DNA from: Betaproteobacteria bacterium
GTDB taxonomy: Bacteria; Pseudomonadota; Gammaproteobacteria; Burkholderiales; Burkholderiaceae_C
Length of the DNA stretch: 45,369 nucleotides
NCBI GenBank assembly: GCA_009921265.1
Contig: RFYV01000022.1
Span: 1 to 45,369, forward strand
Reading direction: 5' to 3'
Below the pieces are notes generated by a model that did no database searches, was not told the origin of the DNA, and saw only the letters and a list, made by a program, of their open reading frames with translations. Positions 1 through 8,784 of the stretch are shown here, in pieces. The position numbers and the translations under genes are program-made. Within the stretch, counting starts at the first letter, position 1, and each line of letters begins with the position of its first letter.

Positions 1-466
1 TACGCAAACGTGTATCCAAATTACCACGCAAAGGCTCAATTTTTAAATCGGGACGCAAATCTCTTAATAAGATCGTTCTTCGCAGGCTGGAAGTCCCGAC
101 CACTGCGCCATGCGGCAAATCCTCTAAACGTGCATATTGCGATGACACCCAAGCGTCTCGCGGATCTTCACGAACCATCACACAAGCCAATGAAAAACCA
201 TAGGGCATATCCATGGGAACGTCTTTCAGAGAATGAACCGCCAAATCTGCCTTACCTTCATTTAGCGCCACTTCGAGTTCTTTGACAAATAGGCCCTTGC
301 CGCCCACCTTGCTTAAGCTGCGGTCCAGTATTTGGTCGCCTTGTGTGGTCATACCTAATATATGAATCTCAAATCCCTGCTCTTGCAAGAGGCCTTGAAC
401 ATGGTGCGCTTGCCACAAAGCTAAACGACTTTCACGGGTTGCGATGGTGAATGCTTTTGCGTTCAA
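1..466 (-). CDS. hemC: Hydroxymethylbilane synthase (porphobilinogen deaminase), N-terminal part
   Basis: Cytosolic haem/tetrapyrrole enzyme that joins four porphobilinogen units into hydroxymethylbilane. The minus-strand translation opens [20 protein letters not shown], followed by the family blocks [35 protein letters not shown] and VGTSSLRR, then RGNLDTRLR at the window edge. About 155 residues are present. The dipyrromethane-binding Cys lies in the missing C-terminal part. No ATG exists in frame after the upstream TAA. The likely start is TTG (464-466) with an AGGA element just upstream. It is divergent from argH across 128 bp, which must hold both promoters. Confidence 0.93.
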   Translation of the reverse strand, partial: MNAKAFTIATRESRLALWQAHHVQGLLQEQGFEIHILGMTTQGDQILDRSLSKVGGKGLFVKELEVALNEGKADLAVHSLKDVPMDMPYGFSLACVMVREDPRDAWVSSQYARLEDLPHGAVVGTSSLRRTILLRDLRPDLKIEPLRGNLDTRLR

Positions 467-594
467 AATTAATCCTGACTTGGATGATTAAAACGAGGAA
501 GATGATCGTAGCATGTACACAAGCCTGATAAGGCCTGAAGCTTTCCCCAACCCCATGAAGACGGAGCCTCTCAACTGCCCGATAAAATCAGTCC

Positions 595-2046
595 ATGTCT
601 AAAAACCAACTTGACCAGAAGTCCCAGGCTTGGTCGGCCCTCTTCAACGAACCCATGAGCGATTTGGTCAAGCGCTACACCGCCAGCGTTTTTTTTGATC
701 AACGCCTATGGCAAGCCGATATCCGTGGCAGTTTGGCGCATGCCCACATGTTGCACGCTCAAAAAATACTAAGCGACGCCGATTGGGCATCGATTCAAAA
801 GGGCATGCAACACATTCAAACTGAAATTGAAAACAAACAATTTGTTTGGCAACTCGATTTAGAAGATGTGCATCTCAACATCGAAGCAAGGCTCACTGCG
901 CTTGTTGGCGATGCAGGTAAACGACTTCACACAGGACGCAGTCGTAACGATCAAGTGGCTACCGACATCCGTTTATGGTTGCGTGACGAAATCGATGCGA
1001 TTCTTCTATTGCTTCAACAATTACAAATTGCTTTGGTTGATGTTGCAGAACAGCACGTCAACACCATCATGCCTGGCTTCACACACTTGCAAGTGGCGCA
1101 ACCCGTGAGTTTCGGGCATCACTTGCTTGCTTATGTAGAAATGTTTGCGCGCGACTTTGATCGCATAAAAGATGCTCGTCGTCGCACCAACTTTCTACCC
1201 TTGGGCAGCGCTGCGTTGGCGGGTACCACTTACTCACTCGATCGCGAGTTGGTGGCGCGCACATTGGGTATGGTCAACGAGCAAGGTCAAGCCAACATTT
1301 GTCAAAACAGTTTGGATGCGGTGAGTGATCGAGATTTTGCTATTGAGTTCACCAGTGCTGCTAGTTTATGCATGATTCACTTCAGTCGATTGAGTGAAGA
1401 GCTCATTATTTGGATGAGTCAAAATTTTGAATTCATTCAAATTGCCGATCGATTCACCACAGGCAGCTCCATCATGCCGCAGAAAAAAAATCCAGATGTG
1501 CCCGAATTGGCGCGCGGCAAAACAGGTCGTGTGGTGGGTCATTTGATGGGATTGCTAACTTTGATGAAAGGCCAACCCTTGGCCTATAACAAAGACAACC
1601 AAGAAGACAAAGAGCCTTTATTTGATACGGTCGACACCTTAAAAGACACGCTGCGAATTTTTACTGAAATGATGGGCGGTCAAATCGATTCAAACACTGG
1701 TAAAAAAAGTGGCGGCATTCAAGTCAACGCCAAGGCCATGTCCAATGCAGCCAAGCGCGGTTACGCTACAGCCACCGATTTGGCAGATTATTTGGTCAAA
1801 AAAGGTTTGCCATTTCGTGACGCGCACGAAACCGTTGCTCATGCAGTCAAGGCCGCGCAAACACAAGGCAAAGATTTATCTGAATTGCCATTGAGCACAT
1901 TGCAAAGCTTTCATGCGAGTATTGAATCCGATATTTTTGATTTATTGAGTTTGCAAGGCTCACTACACGCACGCAACACCTTGGGCGGAACCGCACCCGA
2001 ACAAGTTCTATTACAAATTCACCGTCATCGCCAACGATTAATTTAA
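595..2046 (+). CDS. argH: Argininosuccinate lyase
   Basis: Last step of arginine biosynthesis: cleaves argininosuccinate to arginine and fumarate in a cytosolic homotetramer. The protein has 483 residues, close to the usual 460-480. It shows the aspartase/fumarase superfamily features: the early [10 protein letters not shown] and [17 protein letters not shown] blocks, TxLQxAQP-like substrate residues ([19 protein letters not shown]), and the signature loop [20 protein letters not shown] around residues 290-307 that holds the catalytic serine. The ATG start is the first in frame after the divergent hemC region. A GATAAAAT stretch lies just upstream, but I do not claim it as a promoter. It is followed after 36 bp by the hydroxy-acid dehydrogenase gene, probably a separate function. 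Confidence 0.97.
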   Translation: MSKNQLDQKSQAWSALFNEPMSDLVKRYTASVFFDQRLWQADIRGSLAHAHMLHAQKILSDADWASIQKGMQHIQTEIENKQFVWQLDLEDVHLNIEARLTALVGDAGKRLHTGRSRNDQVATDIRLWLRDEIDAILLLLQQLQIALVDVAEQHVNTIMPGFTHLQVAQPVSFGHHLLAYVEMFARDFDRIKDARRRTNFLPLGSAALAGTTYSLDRELVARTLGMVNEQGQANICQNSLDAVSDRDFAIEFTSAASLCMIHFSRLSEELIIWMSQNFEFIQIADRFTTGSSIMPQKKNPDVPELARGKTGRVVGHLMGLLTLMKGQPLAYNKDNQEDKEPLFDTVDTLKDTLRIFTEMMGGQIDSNTGKKSGGIQVNAKAMSNAAKRGYATATDLADYLVKKGLPFRDAHETVAHAVKAAQTQGKDLSELPLSTLQSFHASIESDIFDLLSLQGSLHARNTLGGTAPEQVLLQIHRHRQRLI

Positions 2047-2082
2047 CAATCGACCAACGGCACAACAACAAGGAGACTTTTT

Positions 2083-3237
2083 ATGTCAGCTATCACCAGC
2101 ATCGAAGACTTGCGCATCTTGGCCAAAAAACGTGTACCACGTATGTTCTATGACTACGCCGATACAGGCAGTTGGACCGAATCAACTTATCGCGCCAACG
2201 AATCCGATTTCAAAAAAATTAAATTCAGACAACGCGTCGCCGTCAACATGGAAGGACGAACAACGGCTAGCACCATGCTCGGTCAATCGGTTGCCATGCC
2301 AGTTGCAATCGCACCTACAGGTATGACGGGCATGCAACACGCCGATGGCGAGATTTTGGGCGCGCTATCTGCCAAAGCATTCGGTATTCCCTTCACACTC
2401 TCTACGATGAGCATCTGCTCAATTGAAGATGTGGCTCAAGCCACCAACGGCCACCCCTTTTGGTTTCAGTTGTATGTCATGCGAGATCGCGATTTCATTG
2501 AACGATTGATTGATCGTGCCAAAGCAGCAGGTTGCTCGGCGTTGGTGTTGACACTGGATTTACAAATTTTGGGACAACGCCATAAAGATATTAAAAATGG
2601 CTTAACAGTTCCACCCAAATTGACCATTCCCACCATGCTTGACCTTGTAACAAAACTTCGTTGGTGCATGGGCATGCTTGGTACACGTCGCCATCAATTT
2701 GGAAATATTTTTGGACATGTCAAAGGTATTGAAAACATGGGCTCACTGTCTGAGTGGACCGCCAAACAATTCGATCCAGCACTCAATTGGAACGATGTGG
2801 AGTGGATTAAAAAACGTTGGGGCGGCAAACTTATTCTGAAAGGCATTCAAGACGTTGAAGACGCCAAAATTGCTGTTCAGTCGGGGGCCGATGCCTTGAT
2901 TGTTTCCAACCATGGAGGCCGACAACTCGACGGTGCGCAGTCCAGCATCGAAGCTCTGCCCGCTATTGTCAATGCAGTAGGCTCACAAATTGAAGTGCAC
3001 ATGGATGGCGGCATTCGCAGCGGACAAGATGTGCTCAAAGCCATTGCACTAGGCGCCAAAGGCACATACATTGGCCGATCATTTTTATATGGCTTGGGTG
3101 CCAATGGGCGAGAAGGCGTTGATCAAGCGCTTCAAATCATTCACAAAGAATTAGATTTGACCATGGCATTTTGTGGACGCACTCAAATATCGCAAGTCAA
3201 CTCCGATATTTTGTTGCCCAGCACCTTTCCCACTTAA
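2083..3237 (+). CDS. FMN-dependent alpha-hydroxy-acid dehydrogenase (L-lactate dehydrogenase-like)
   Basis: Member of the FMN-dependent 2-hydroxy-acid oxidase/dehydrogenase family (LldD, glycolate oxidase, mandelate dehydrogenase), which oxidises an L-2-hydroxy acid to a 2-oxo acid. The 384-residue TIM-barrel protein starts with the typical SIEDLRILAKKRVPRMFYDY segment. It carries the PVAIAPTGMTGMQHADGE flavin region and the active-site motif SNHGGRQLD (275-283) with catalytic His277. MDGGIRSGQDVLKAIALGAK, the FMN phosphate site, follows. Overall it resembles bacterial LldD, but the substrate cannot be fixed from sequence. The start has an AAGGAGA Shine-Dalgarno just upstream. It may be co-transcribed with argH (36 bp apart), or be independent. 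Confidence 0.9.
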   Translation: MSAITSIEDLRILAKKRVPRMFYDYADTGSWTESTYRANESDFKKIKFRQRVAVNMEGRTTASTMLGQSVAMPVAIAPTGMTGMQHADGEILGALSAKAFGIPFTLSTMSICSIEDVAQATNGHPFWFQLYVMRDRDFIERLIDRAKAAGCSALVLTLDLQILGQRHKDIKNGLTVPPKLTIPTMLDLVTKLRWCMGMLGTRRHQFGNIFGHVKGIENMGSLSEWTAKQFDPALNWNDVEWIKKRWGGKLILKGIQDVEDAKIAVQSGADALIVSNHGGRQLDGAQSSIEALPAIVNAVGSQIEVHMDGGIRSGQDVLKAIALGAKGTYIGRSFLYGLGANGREGVDQALQIIHKELDLTMAFCGRTQISQVNSDILLPSTFPT

Positions 3238-3254
3238 ACATTCTCAAAAACAGG

Positions 3255-3443
3255 CTATGTTTTTTCACTCCACAAGACACCGCCTGTTGCCCAATCGTGT
3301 CTTCTGACATCAAAAAATAAGATGTCTACGCTCTCGAGTTTACTTCCCAATGTTTTGCAAGTTGCATCTGTGAGCGCTTTGGCTAATTCTTTTTTTTGCT
3401 CAGGTGTGCGACCTTCCATGAGTTCTACGCGAATGGTTGGCAT
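3255..3443 (-). CDS. 4-oxalocrotonate tautomerase family protein
   Basis: Small tautomerase-superfamily enzyme of 62 residues, the usual length for the 4-OT group. The family works through an N-terminal proline exposed after Met removal. This start gives MPTIRVELMEGRTPEQKKEL with Pro directly after Met, and an AAGGAG Shine-Dalgarno lies 5-8 nt upstream. An in-frame upstream extension would bury Pro1 and is rejected. Residues such as the conserved Arg in RVELMEGR and the VRRHDWATGG region fit the fold. It may isomerise enol/keto diacids in aromatic catabolism, but the substrate is unknown. It is divergent from dinB, separated by 47 bp. Confidence 0.88.
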   Translation of the reverse strand: MPTIRVELMEGRTPEQKKELAKALTDATCKTLGSKLESVDILFFDVRRHDWATGGVLWSEKT

Positions 3444-3490
3444 GGTTAACTCCTTTTTAAAACCAAGTTTGATTATGCTTTGAATTTGTA

Positions 3491-4747
3491 ATGAGCAGTC
3501 AATCAACACCACCAAATGAAAAAATCAGACGCATTGCGCATTTGGACATGGATGCATTTTATGCCTCGGTTGAGTTGCTCCGCTATCCACAACTCAAAGA
3601 CCTACCCGTTGTGATTGGTGGTGGACGTCGCAAAGAAGATGATTTACTTGCACGCCTAAACCGAGAACGTCCTGATCATCATTGGACCCAAAAAGATTTA
3701 GCGCAAATTCCTTTGAATTTTTTTCCACGTATTTCTGGCTACACAGGACGAGGCGTAATCACCACAGCCACCTACGCTGCCAGAGCCTTTGGCATCGGCT
3801 CGGCCATGGGCGTGATGAAGGCCGCACAACAATGTCCTGAAGCGATTTTGTTGCCTGTTGACTTTGATCAATACCGCAACTACTCACGTCAATTCAAAGA
3901 GATTATTTTAGATATTGCGCCTGTGATGCAAGATCGTGGCATCGATGAGGTCTACATTGACTTCACCGACGTGCCTGGTGGACAACGTGAAGGGGGCCGA
4001 GTATTGGCTCGCCTGATTCAAAAAAGTATTTACGATGCAACAGGATTAACTTGTTCAATTGGCGTCGCACCTAATAAATTGCTTGCAAAGATGGCCAGCG
4101 AACTGAATAAACCTAACGGCATTTCTATTTTGTATGAAAAAGATTTAGAAAAAAAAATCTGGCCACTGTCATGTCGAAAAATCAATGGCATTGGTCCTAA
4201 AGCTGAAATCAAGTTGAATCAACTGGGAATTTCAAGCGTTGGAGACTTGGCGAAAAGTGAACCGCAATGGTTGACTCAACATTTTGGCAAGTCTTATGGA
4301 GCTTGGCTCCACGAAGTTTCTTGGGGCAGAGATGACAAACCCTTGGTCACCGAAAGCGAACCCGTGTCCATGAGTCGAGAAACAACGTTTGAAAAAGACC
4401 TTCATGCAGTGAATCATCGCGAACAATTAAGCTCCATCTTTACAAAACTGTGTGAGCAAGTTGGGGCAGATTTGAAGCGTAAATCTTATGTAGGAAAAAC
4501 GATTGGCATCAAACTTCGCTACGATAATTTTAAAAGCGTCACAAGAGATATCACGCTTGATTTTTATACATCAGATACCAAGGAAATTCGCCAAGCAGCA
4601 GGCAACTGCCTCAAGCGTGTCGATTTAAAAAGACCTATTCGATTACTCGGCATCAAAGTTGCCTCGTTGATCCATACAAATAGCAATTTATTACCTTATC
4701 AAACAACGACTGCGCCTTTGCAATCCGATTGGTTGCTTGATAGCTAA
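3491..4747 (+). CDS. dinB: DNA polymerase IV (Y-family translesion polymerase)
   Basis: Error-prone lesion-bypass polymerase. The palm motifs are clear: HLDMDAFYASVE near residue 18 holds the first catalytic Asp, and GIDEVYIDFTD holds the Asp-Glu pair. CSIGVAPNKLLAKMASELNKP and the helix-hairpin-helix GIGPKAEIKLNQLGISSVGD follow. The length of 418 exceeds E. coli Pol IV (351). Roughly 40 extra residues sit between VVIGGG and GRGVITTATYAARAFG, where E. coli has only a few. I believe this insertion is common in Burkholderiales DinB. No clear QLxLF-type beta-clamp motif is visible at the C-terminus. The start lacks a strong Shine-Dalgarno. The stop coincides with the end of the LysR remnant on the other strand. 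Confidence 0.94.
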   Translation: MSSQSTPPNEKIRRIAHLDMDAFYASVELLRYPQLKDLPVVIGGGRRKEDDLLARLNRERPDHHWTQKDLAQIPLNFFPRISGYTGRGVITTATYAARAFGIGSAMGVMKAAQQCPEAILLPVDFDQYRNYSRQFKEIILDIAPVMQDRGIDEVYIDFTDVPGGQREGGRVLARLIQKSIYDATGLTCSIGVAPNKLLAKMASELNKPNGISILYEKDLEKKIWPLSCRKINGIGPKAEIKLNQLGISSVGDLAKSEPQWLTQHFGKSYGAWLHEVSWGRDDKPLVTESEPVSMSRETTFEKDLHAVNHREQLSSIFTKLCEQVGADLKRKSYVGKTIGIKLRYDNFKSVTRDITLDFYTSDTKEIRQAAGNCLKRVDLKRPIRLLGIKVASLIHTNSNLLPYQTTTAPLQSDWLLDS

Positions 4748-4766
4748 TTATTTCATTAAATAATTA
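4745..4766. repeat. AT-only inverted repeat at the dinB stop
   Basis: TAATTATTT-CATT-AAATAATTA is a perfect 9-bp stem with a 4-nt loop. It begins at the dinB TAA and lies within the last codons of the LysR remnant on the other strand. It may act as a weak 3' end for dinB. There is no following T-run, so a classical intrinsic terminator is not supported. Confidence 0.4.
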
Positions 4767-5231
4767 ATGAGTGAACGGCATTTGGGCGCTGAATATCGGC
4801 CCTGTAGATAAATTAAATAGGCACCACCATGCTAATTTACCAAAAATTCCCAGTCTGGTAACACGCGCGTAATCAATCCTTGGTCAAAGGCTTGCTTGGC
4901 AACAAAGTCTTGCACACAGCCAACCCCTAAATGGGACAACACACCATCTAAACGAATTTCACTGTGGTTGGCTACATAACGGCCATCGACAAAAACTTTT
5001 ACAAGTTCAATTCTACGACTGAGTCGCCAGTGATTGACTTTTGCTTGCTCAGCCAAATAGAAACAACTGTGTTTGAGTAAATCATGCGGTGAGGTGATGG
5101 TTGGATGTGTTGCTAAGTATTTTGGAGTTGCACACAAGACATGTTCAACCTTCAGCATCAGTTGTGCGATTAATCCAACGGGCGGCGTATTGGTGATTCG
5201 AATCATTAAATCGATGCCTTCACGAATATGG
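4748..5231 (-). pseudogene. LysR-family regulator remnant (effector-binding domain only)
   Basis: Minus-strand remnant of a LysR-type transcriptional regulator. The readable part runs EGIDLMIRITNTPPVGLIA through HLGVGCVQDFVAKQAFDQGL to PDWEFLVN, the C-terminal half of the effector-binding domain. An in-frame TAG (4832-4834) interrupts it. Beyond it the same frame still reads HGGAYLIYLQGRYSAPKCRS then LINYLMK and TAA (4748-4750), a typical LysR tail. The N-terminal helix-turn-helix and about 140 residues are missing: the frame loses family resemblance near 5231, exactly where the EamA remnant begins on the other strand. It cannot bind DNA as a normal LysR protein. Two independent lesions make it a pseudogene. 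Confidence 0.85.
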
Positions 5232-5232
5232 T

Positions 5233-5645
5233 TTGAATGACCAACAAAATATCTACAAACAATATTCCGCGTTATTGACGACAGCGATTCAATCGGGACT
5301 TATTGCCTTGGTCACGGGATTACTTGCTGTATTCACCTTAGATACTGATTCATTCAAATTGCCTCACCTCGAAAACCCTCAATTTTGGTTGTCTATTTTT
5401 TATTTGATATTTTTATGTACTATAGTTTTGCTTTATGTACAAATAAAATTGCACCCAAAAGTTCTCCCAACACAGTTTCATTACTCATGGGTAATGAGCC
5501 CTTATTTGGCGCCATCATTGCTTGTATTTTCTTATATGAAGCCATATCTTGGGTCGCTTGGGTTGGTGGCCTCATGATTGTTAGTTCAGCGTGCTATGCA
5601 TCGTTTCGATGCAGGATTTGGCAAACAAAAGAGACTATTGTCTAG
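5233..5645 (+). pseudogene. EamA/DMT-family exporter remnant, 5'-truncated and frameshifted
   Basis: Remnant of a drug/metabolite-transporter (EamA) inner-membrane protein. The first segment reads QSGLIALVTGLLAVFTL and FWLSIFYLIFLCTIVLLYVQ, two membrane helices. At about 5443 the family sequence jumps to another frame: NKIAPKSSPNTVSLLMGNEP, then LFGAIIACIFLYEAISWVAW and GGLMIVSSACYASF. Restoring one A in the codon after YVQ rejoins the frames, so this is a 1-bp deletion. Only the second EamA repeat remains (about 137 of about 300 residues). The 5' end abuts the LysR remnant. The 3' end overlaps queF by 11 bp. LysR and EamA genes are often divergent partners. Confidence 0.82.
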
Positions 5646-6480
5646 CTGTTCTGATATTGGCTGGGGGCTGGGTCGGATGACTGGTTCTCCACGGATTGAT
5701 ATCCAAACCGCCTCGGCGCGTGTAGCGCGCAAACACTTCTAGCTTGATGGGTTTGCAGCGTTGCCACACATCCATAAAAATTCGCTCGACACATTGCTCA
5801 TGAAACTCATTGTGATTTCTATAACTCACAATATATTGAAGCAAGCCCTCTTGATCGATAGGCGCTCCTGTGTATTTGAATTGAACACTGCCCCAGTCGG
5901 GCTGACCTGTTACCAAACAATTACTTTTGAGTAAATGACTCACCAAGGTTTCAGTCACAGGCGATTCTTCAAGATTGGCCTTTAACAATAGCGGATTGGG
6001 TTGATATTGCACACACTCAATATCCAAGCGATCGAGCAAAAGCCCATCCATCTCATGAATCATCTGCGAATCAAATGCTTCGGGCATGATAAGTTTGACG
6101 CTTACTGAAGAATTGACCGCTGCACCACGCCAAATCGCTTCATTCAAATCCTTGACCATCAATTGCTCAACTTCTTGTGCATCTTTGAATTTTGAATTGC
6201 TCAAACTGTTGACGTACAACTTAAATGATTTACTCTCAATGATGTGCGTGCTTTCACAAGGTACCAACACATGCGCAATTGCAACTACGGGCTTTCCTTT
6301 GAGGTTGAGCCAACTCAATTCATAAATGGTCCACCAATCAGCACCCATAAAAATCAATGGTGTGCCCGCATAAATTTCTTTTCTCTTGGTTTCTCTGGCA
6401 AACGGGAAAAGCAAACCCGCGTCGTACTGATCCACGTAAGGGACAATTTTTCCTAATTGAGATTGATCGGGTGTGTTCAT
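5635..6480 (-). CDS. queF: NADPH-dependent 7-cyano-7-deazaguanine reductase (preQ0 reductase)
   Basis: Reduces the nitrile of preQ0 to the amine of preQ1 in queuosine tRNA biosynthesis. The 281-residue length matches the long (two-domain, type II) QueF class. The NADPH-binding [17 protein letters not shown] motif begins at residue 82. The catalytic Cys188 is in [13 protein letters not shown] with Asp195 nearby, and the QueF block [16 protein letters not shown] follows. The ATG overlaps the stop of the upstream hydrolase gene by 4 bp, indicating translational coupling. It is the last gene of the minus-strand run that starts at the rubrerythrin gene. Its tail overlaps the EamA remnant. Confidence 0.95.
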   Translation of the reverse strand: MNTPDQSQLGKIVPYVDQYDAGLLFPFARETKRKEIYAGTPLIFMGADWWTIYELSWLNLKGKPVVAIAHVLVPCESTHIIESKSFKLYVNSLSNSKFKDAQEVEQLMVKDLNEAIWRGAAVNSSVSVKLIMPEAFDSQMIHEMDGLLLDRLDIECVQYQPNPLLLKANLEESPVTETLVSHLLKSNCLVTGQPDWGSVQFKYTGAPIDQEGLLQYIVSYRNHNEFHEQCVERIFMDVWQRCKPIKLEVFARYTRRGGLDINPWRTSHPTQPPANIRTARQ

Positions 6481-7367
6481 TGCTTTGGAAACTGATCTAA
6501 AAATTCAAGCAATGGTGCTAACAGATGGGGCACCAATGCGGGTGGCAAATTATGCCCCATGCCCTCTATTGCAACGAGTTTTGAATGTGTAATGCGACTG
6601 GCTGTATCTTGCGCGCATGCAAAAGGCAACAGCGGATCTTGTTTGCCATGCAATATCAATGTGGGGCATTTGATTTGGCCGAGTAATTGCGCACGTTGTG
6701 TGTCTGCAATCACGGCCAGCATGTGACGCATGGCACCTTGCGGACGTGAACTTCGATTCATGTTGTCTTCAACCAATTGTTCCAAATAACCGGGTGGATA
6801 CGGAAAACCAGGGCTCCTCAATGAATTCATAAATTTCAATGCATTGAGTTTGGCTTCCTCTGAACCTGGCGCAGCAGGTTTGACAATTAACGCAGACAAC
6901 ACGTCTGGCTGTGGACCCGGCAAATGTTCTGCACTACTGCTACTCATCAAACTGGTGAGTGAAAAAATTTTATCTGGCGCAGTGATGGCCATGCGTTGAG
7001 CAATCATCCCCCCCATGCTGACGCCAATGAGATGCGCTTTTTGAACACCGAGTGTTTCTAAAATTTTTAATCCATCAATGGCCATATCTTGCAAGGAATA
7101 AGGCGGTGAAGCTTGCATGCCAATTTTGTATTTTAAAAACCCCAATAAAAAGTTTGGTATGCCCAAATGATCCATCGGTGCAGACAATCCGATATCGCGG
7201 TTGTCATATCGAATGGCTCGATAGCCTCGACTGGATATGCCATTGATGAATTCTTTGGGCCACCCAATGAGTTGCATTCCCATACCACAGATAAACAAAA
7301 CAGCAGGTTGATGCGCTAAGCCCTCGTCGATGATTTCAAACTGAAGTTGATTGGCTGCGATTCTCAT
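6477..7367 (-). CDS. Alpha/beta-fold hydrolase
   Basis: Cytosolic alpha/beta hydrolase of 296 residues without a signal peptide. The catalytic triad is visible: nucleophile Ser117 in GVSMGG, Asp244 in [10 protein letters not shown], and His272 in EGMGHNLPP. The oxyanion-hole region is [17 protein letters not shown] and the [11 protein letters not shown] loop matches esterase/lipase relatives such as the aclacinomycin methylesterase-like group. The substrate is unknown. It lies 5 bp after yaaA and overlaps queF by 4 bp, so it is probably part of the same transcript. Confidence 0.85.
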   Translation of the reverse strand: MRIAANQLQFEIIDEGLAHQPAVLFICGMGMQLIGWPKEFINGISSRGYRAIRYDNRDIGLSAPMDHLGIPNFLLGFLKYKIGMQASPPYSLQDMAIDGLKILETLGVQKAHLIGVSMGGMIAQRMAITAPDKIFSLTSLMSSSSAEHLPGPQPDVLSALIVKPAAPGSEEAKLNALKFMNSLRSPGFPYPPGYLEQLVEDNMNRSSRPQGAMRHMLAVIADTQRAQLLGQIKCPTLILHGKQDPLLPFACAQDTASRITHSKLVAIEGMGHNLPPALVPHLLAPLLEFLDQFPKQ

Positions 7368-7372
7368 AAAGC

Positions 7373-8149
7373 CTAATCTGCCAATTTTCTTCTGAACATC
7401 AATTGATTGACTGTTGAGCTCTTAACGTCAAAACAATAGCCTTCAAAATTAAATTGCTGAAGGCCCGCAGGAGTATTGATTCTTTTTTCAATTGCAAAAC
7501 GCGCCATCAATCCTCTGGCACGCTTAGCAAAAAAACTGATCACTTTGTATTGGCCATTTTTGAAGTCTTGAAATTCACAAGTCACAACTTTGGCGAGTAG
7601 CGTTTTTTTATCCACAGCTTTAAAATATTCTTGAGAAGCCAAATTAATAATGACAGGATTTTTTTCTTTTTCTAATCGCTCATTGATATAGAGCGACAAC
7701 TGCGAACCCCAATAATGATAGAGATTAGGACCTTTTGGGTTAGACAAGGATGTGCCCATCTCCAATCGATAAGCTTGCATTTTGTCGAATGGACGAAGAA
7801 CGCCGTAGAGGCCGCTCAAAATAGCCACATGCGATTGAGCCCACTCCAATTGTTTAGGCTTGAGTGTTTGCGCATTCAAACCCTCGTAAACGTCACCATT
7901 AAAAGCCAACAAAGCAGGCTTTGAATTTTTTTCTGTGAATTGTGGTTGCCATTCACGATAACGATCCACATTTAATTGAGCCAGTGCATCGCTCAAATCC
8001 ATGAGTTCAGCAATTTTTTTCTTGGATTGCTTACGAAGAATGCCAATTAATGCCTGCGCCTGTTCAACAAACAAAGGATCCGTAGCTTCAACATGAGACC
8101 ATGGAGTTTCATAGTCTAAAGTTTTGGCGGGCGATAGTAAATAAAGCAT
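7373..8149 (-). CDS. yaaA: Peroxide stress protein YaaA
   Basis: YaaA (DUF328) lowers intracellular unincorporated iron and limits Fenton damage during peroxide stress. In E. coli it is an OxyR regulon member. The 258-residue protein has the family start MLYLLSPAKTLDYETPW, the LAFNGDVYEGLNAQTL and LSGLYGVLRPFDKMQAYRLE blocks, and the later NLASQEYFKAVDKK and ISFFAKRARGLMARFAI. It is 6 bp downstream of the DUF3501 gene, inside the run headed by rubrerythrin and the OxyR-like operator. The context supports a peroxide-defence role. Confidence 0.95.
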   Translation of the reverse strand: MLYLLSPAKTLDYETPWSHVEATDPLFVEQAQALIGILRKQSKKKIAELMDLSDALAQLNVDRYREWQPQFTEKNSKPALLAFNGDVYEGLNAQTLKPKQLEWAQSHVAILSGLYGVLRPFDKMQAYRLEMGTSLSNPKGPNLYHYWGSQLSLYINERLEKEKNPVIINLASQEYFKAVDKKTLLAKVVTCEFQDFKNGQYKVISFFAKRARGLMARFAIEKRINTPAGLQQFNFEGYCFDVKSSTVNQLMFRRKLAD

Positions 8150-8155
8150 AGTCGC

Positions 8156-8746
8156 CTATTTTAGATCCCCTGCCAATGAAGTCATGGTGTCGAGTGAAAT
8201 AGTAACGTGTGCGGGGTAATTCGTGTGATCACATCCCAATTTAACCAAGGCACCGGCCTTGACGCTGGCCTTCATCGCATCGTTCAATTCAAACCGCACA
8301 AAATGAACCGCTGAGGTTTTTTCATCACTCTCACGGTCTAAGTCTTCATCTGCTATCGCATAAACGCGCTCGTGACCTTCGACTTCAATAAACAAACGAT
8401 CTTCCACACCGATCAATCGTGCGAGTTCGCGCTTACGCTCATTTACATCGGGGTATTCGATCATCATTGTGGCTTTCCAATTAGAGCCCTCTGGCATCAA
8501 GGGCACATAAGCCTCAATCTCTTGCATGATGCCTTCTTCTTCAAATATTTTTTCAATGCGCAACATCTCTTGAATTTGATAGCGAAGACTCAACTCACTC
8601 TCGAATTGCACGCTGATGTGCTCGCCCAAAGCAACCGTTCTGAGTTTGCGATGGGCGATAACATCGCTCTTATGAGCTTTACGGTATTTGGAATAAGCCT
8701 CGAGGCTCATCAAACTATCAATCGTAATATTTCCTGTGACCTGCAT
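8156..8746 (-). CDS. DUF3501 family protein
   Basis: Protein of 196 residues matching what I know of the DUF3501 family, which in many proteobacteria sits directly after a rubrerythrin and a GlpC-like Fe-S protein. The start MQVTGNITIDSLMSLEAYSK is chosen because TTGGAGA lies just upstream. A longer in-frame extension into the preceding gene region is rejected. Visible features are an acidic and arginine-rich core (QEMLRIEKIFEEEGIMQEIE, YPDVNERKRELARLIGVED) and a beta-rich C-terminus. No catalytic motif is recognised and there is no signal peptide. Its exact role is unknown; the context implies oxidative-stress metabolism. Confidence 0.85.
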   Translation of the reverse strand: MQVTGNITIDSLMSLEAYSKYRKAHKSDVIAHRKLRTVALGEHISVQFESELSLRYQIQEMLRIEKIFEEEGIMQEIEAYVPLMPEGSNWKATMMIEYPDVNERKRELARLIGVEDRLFIEVEGHERVYAIADEDLDRESDEKTSAVHFVRFELNDAMKASVKAGALVKLGCDHTNYPAHVTISLDTMTSLAGDLK

Positions 8747-8784
8747 GATTTCTCCAAAAAAAAGAATTGTTATCTGACCCCAAT

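Noticed and set aside
5385..5645. A separate small membrane protein in the third frame
   Set aside because: It is the frameshifted continuation of the EamA remnant; restoring one base joins it to the upstream part.
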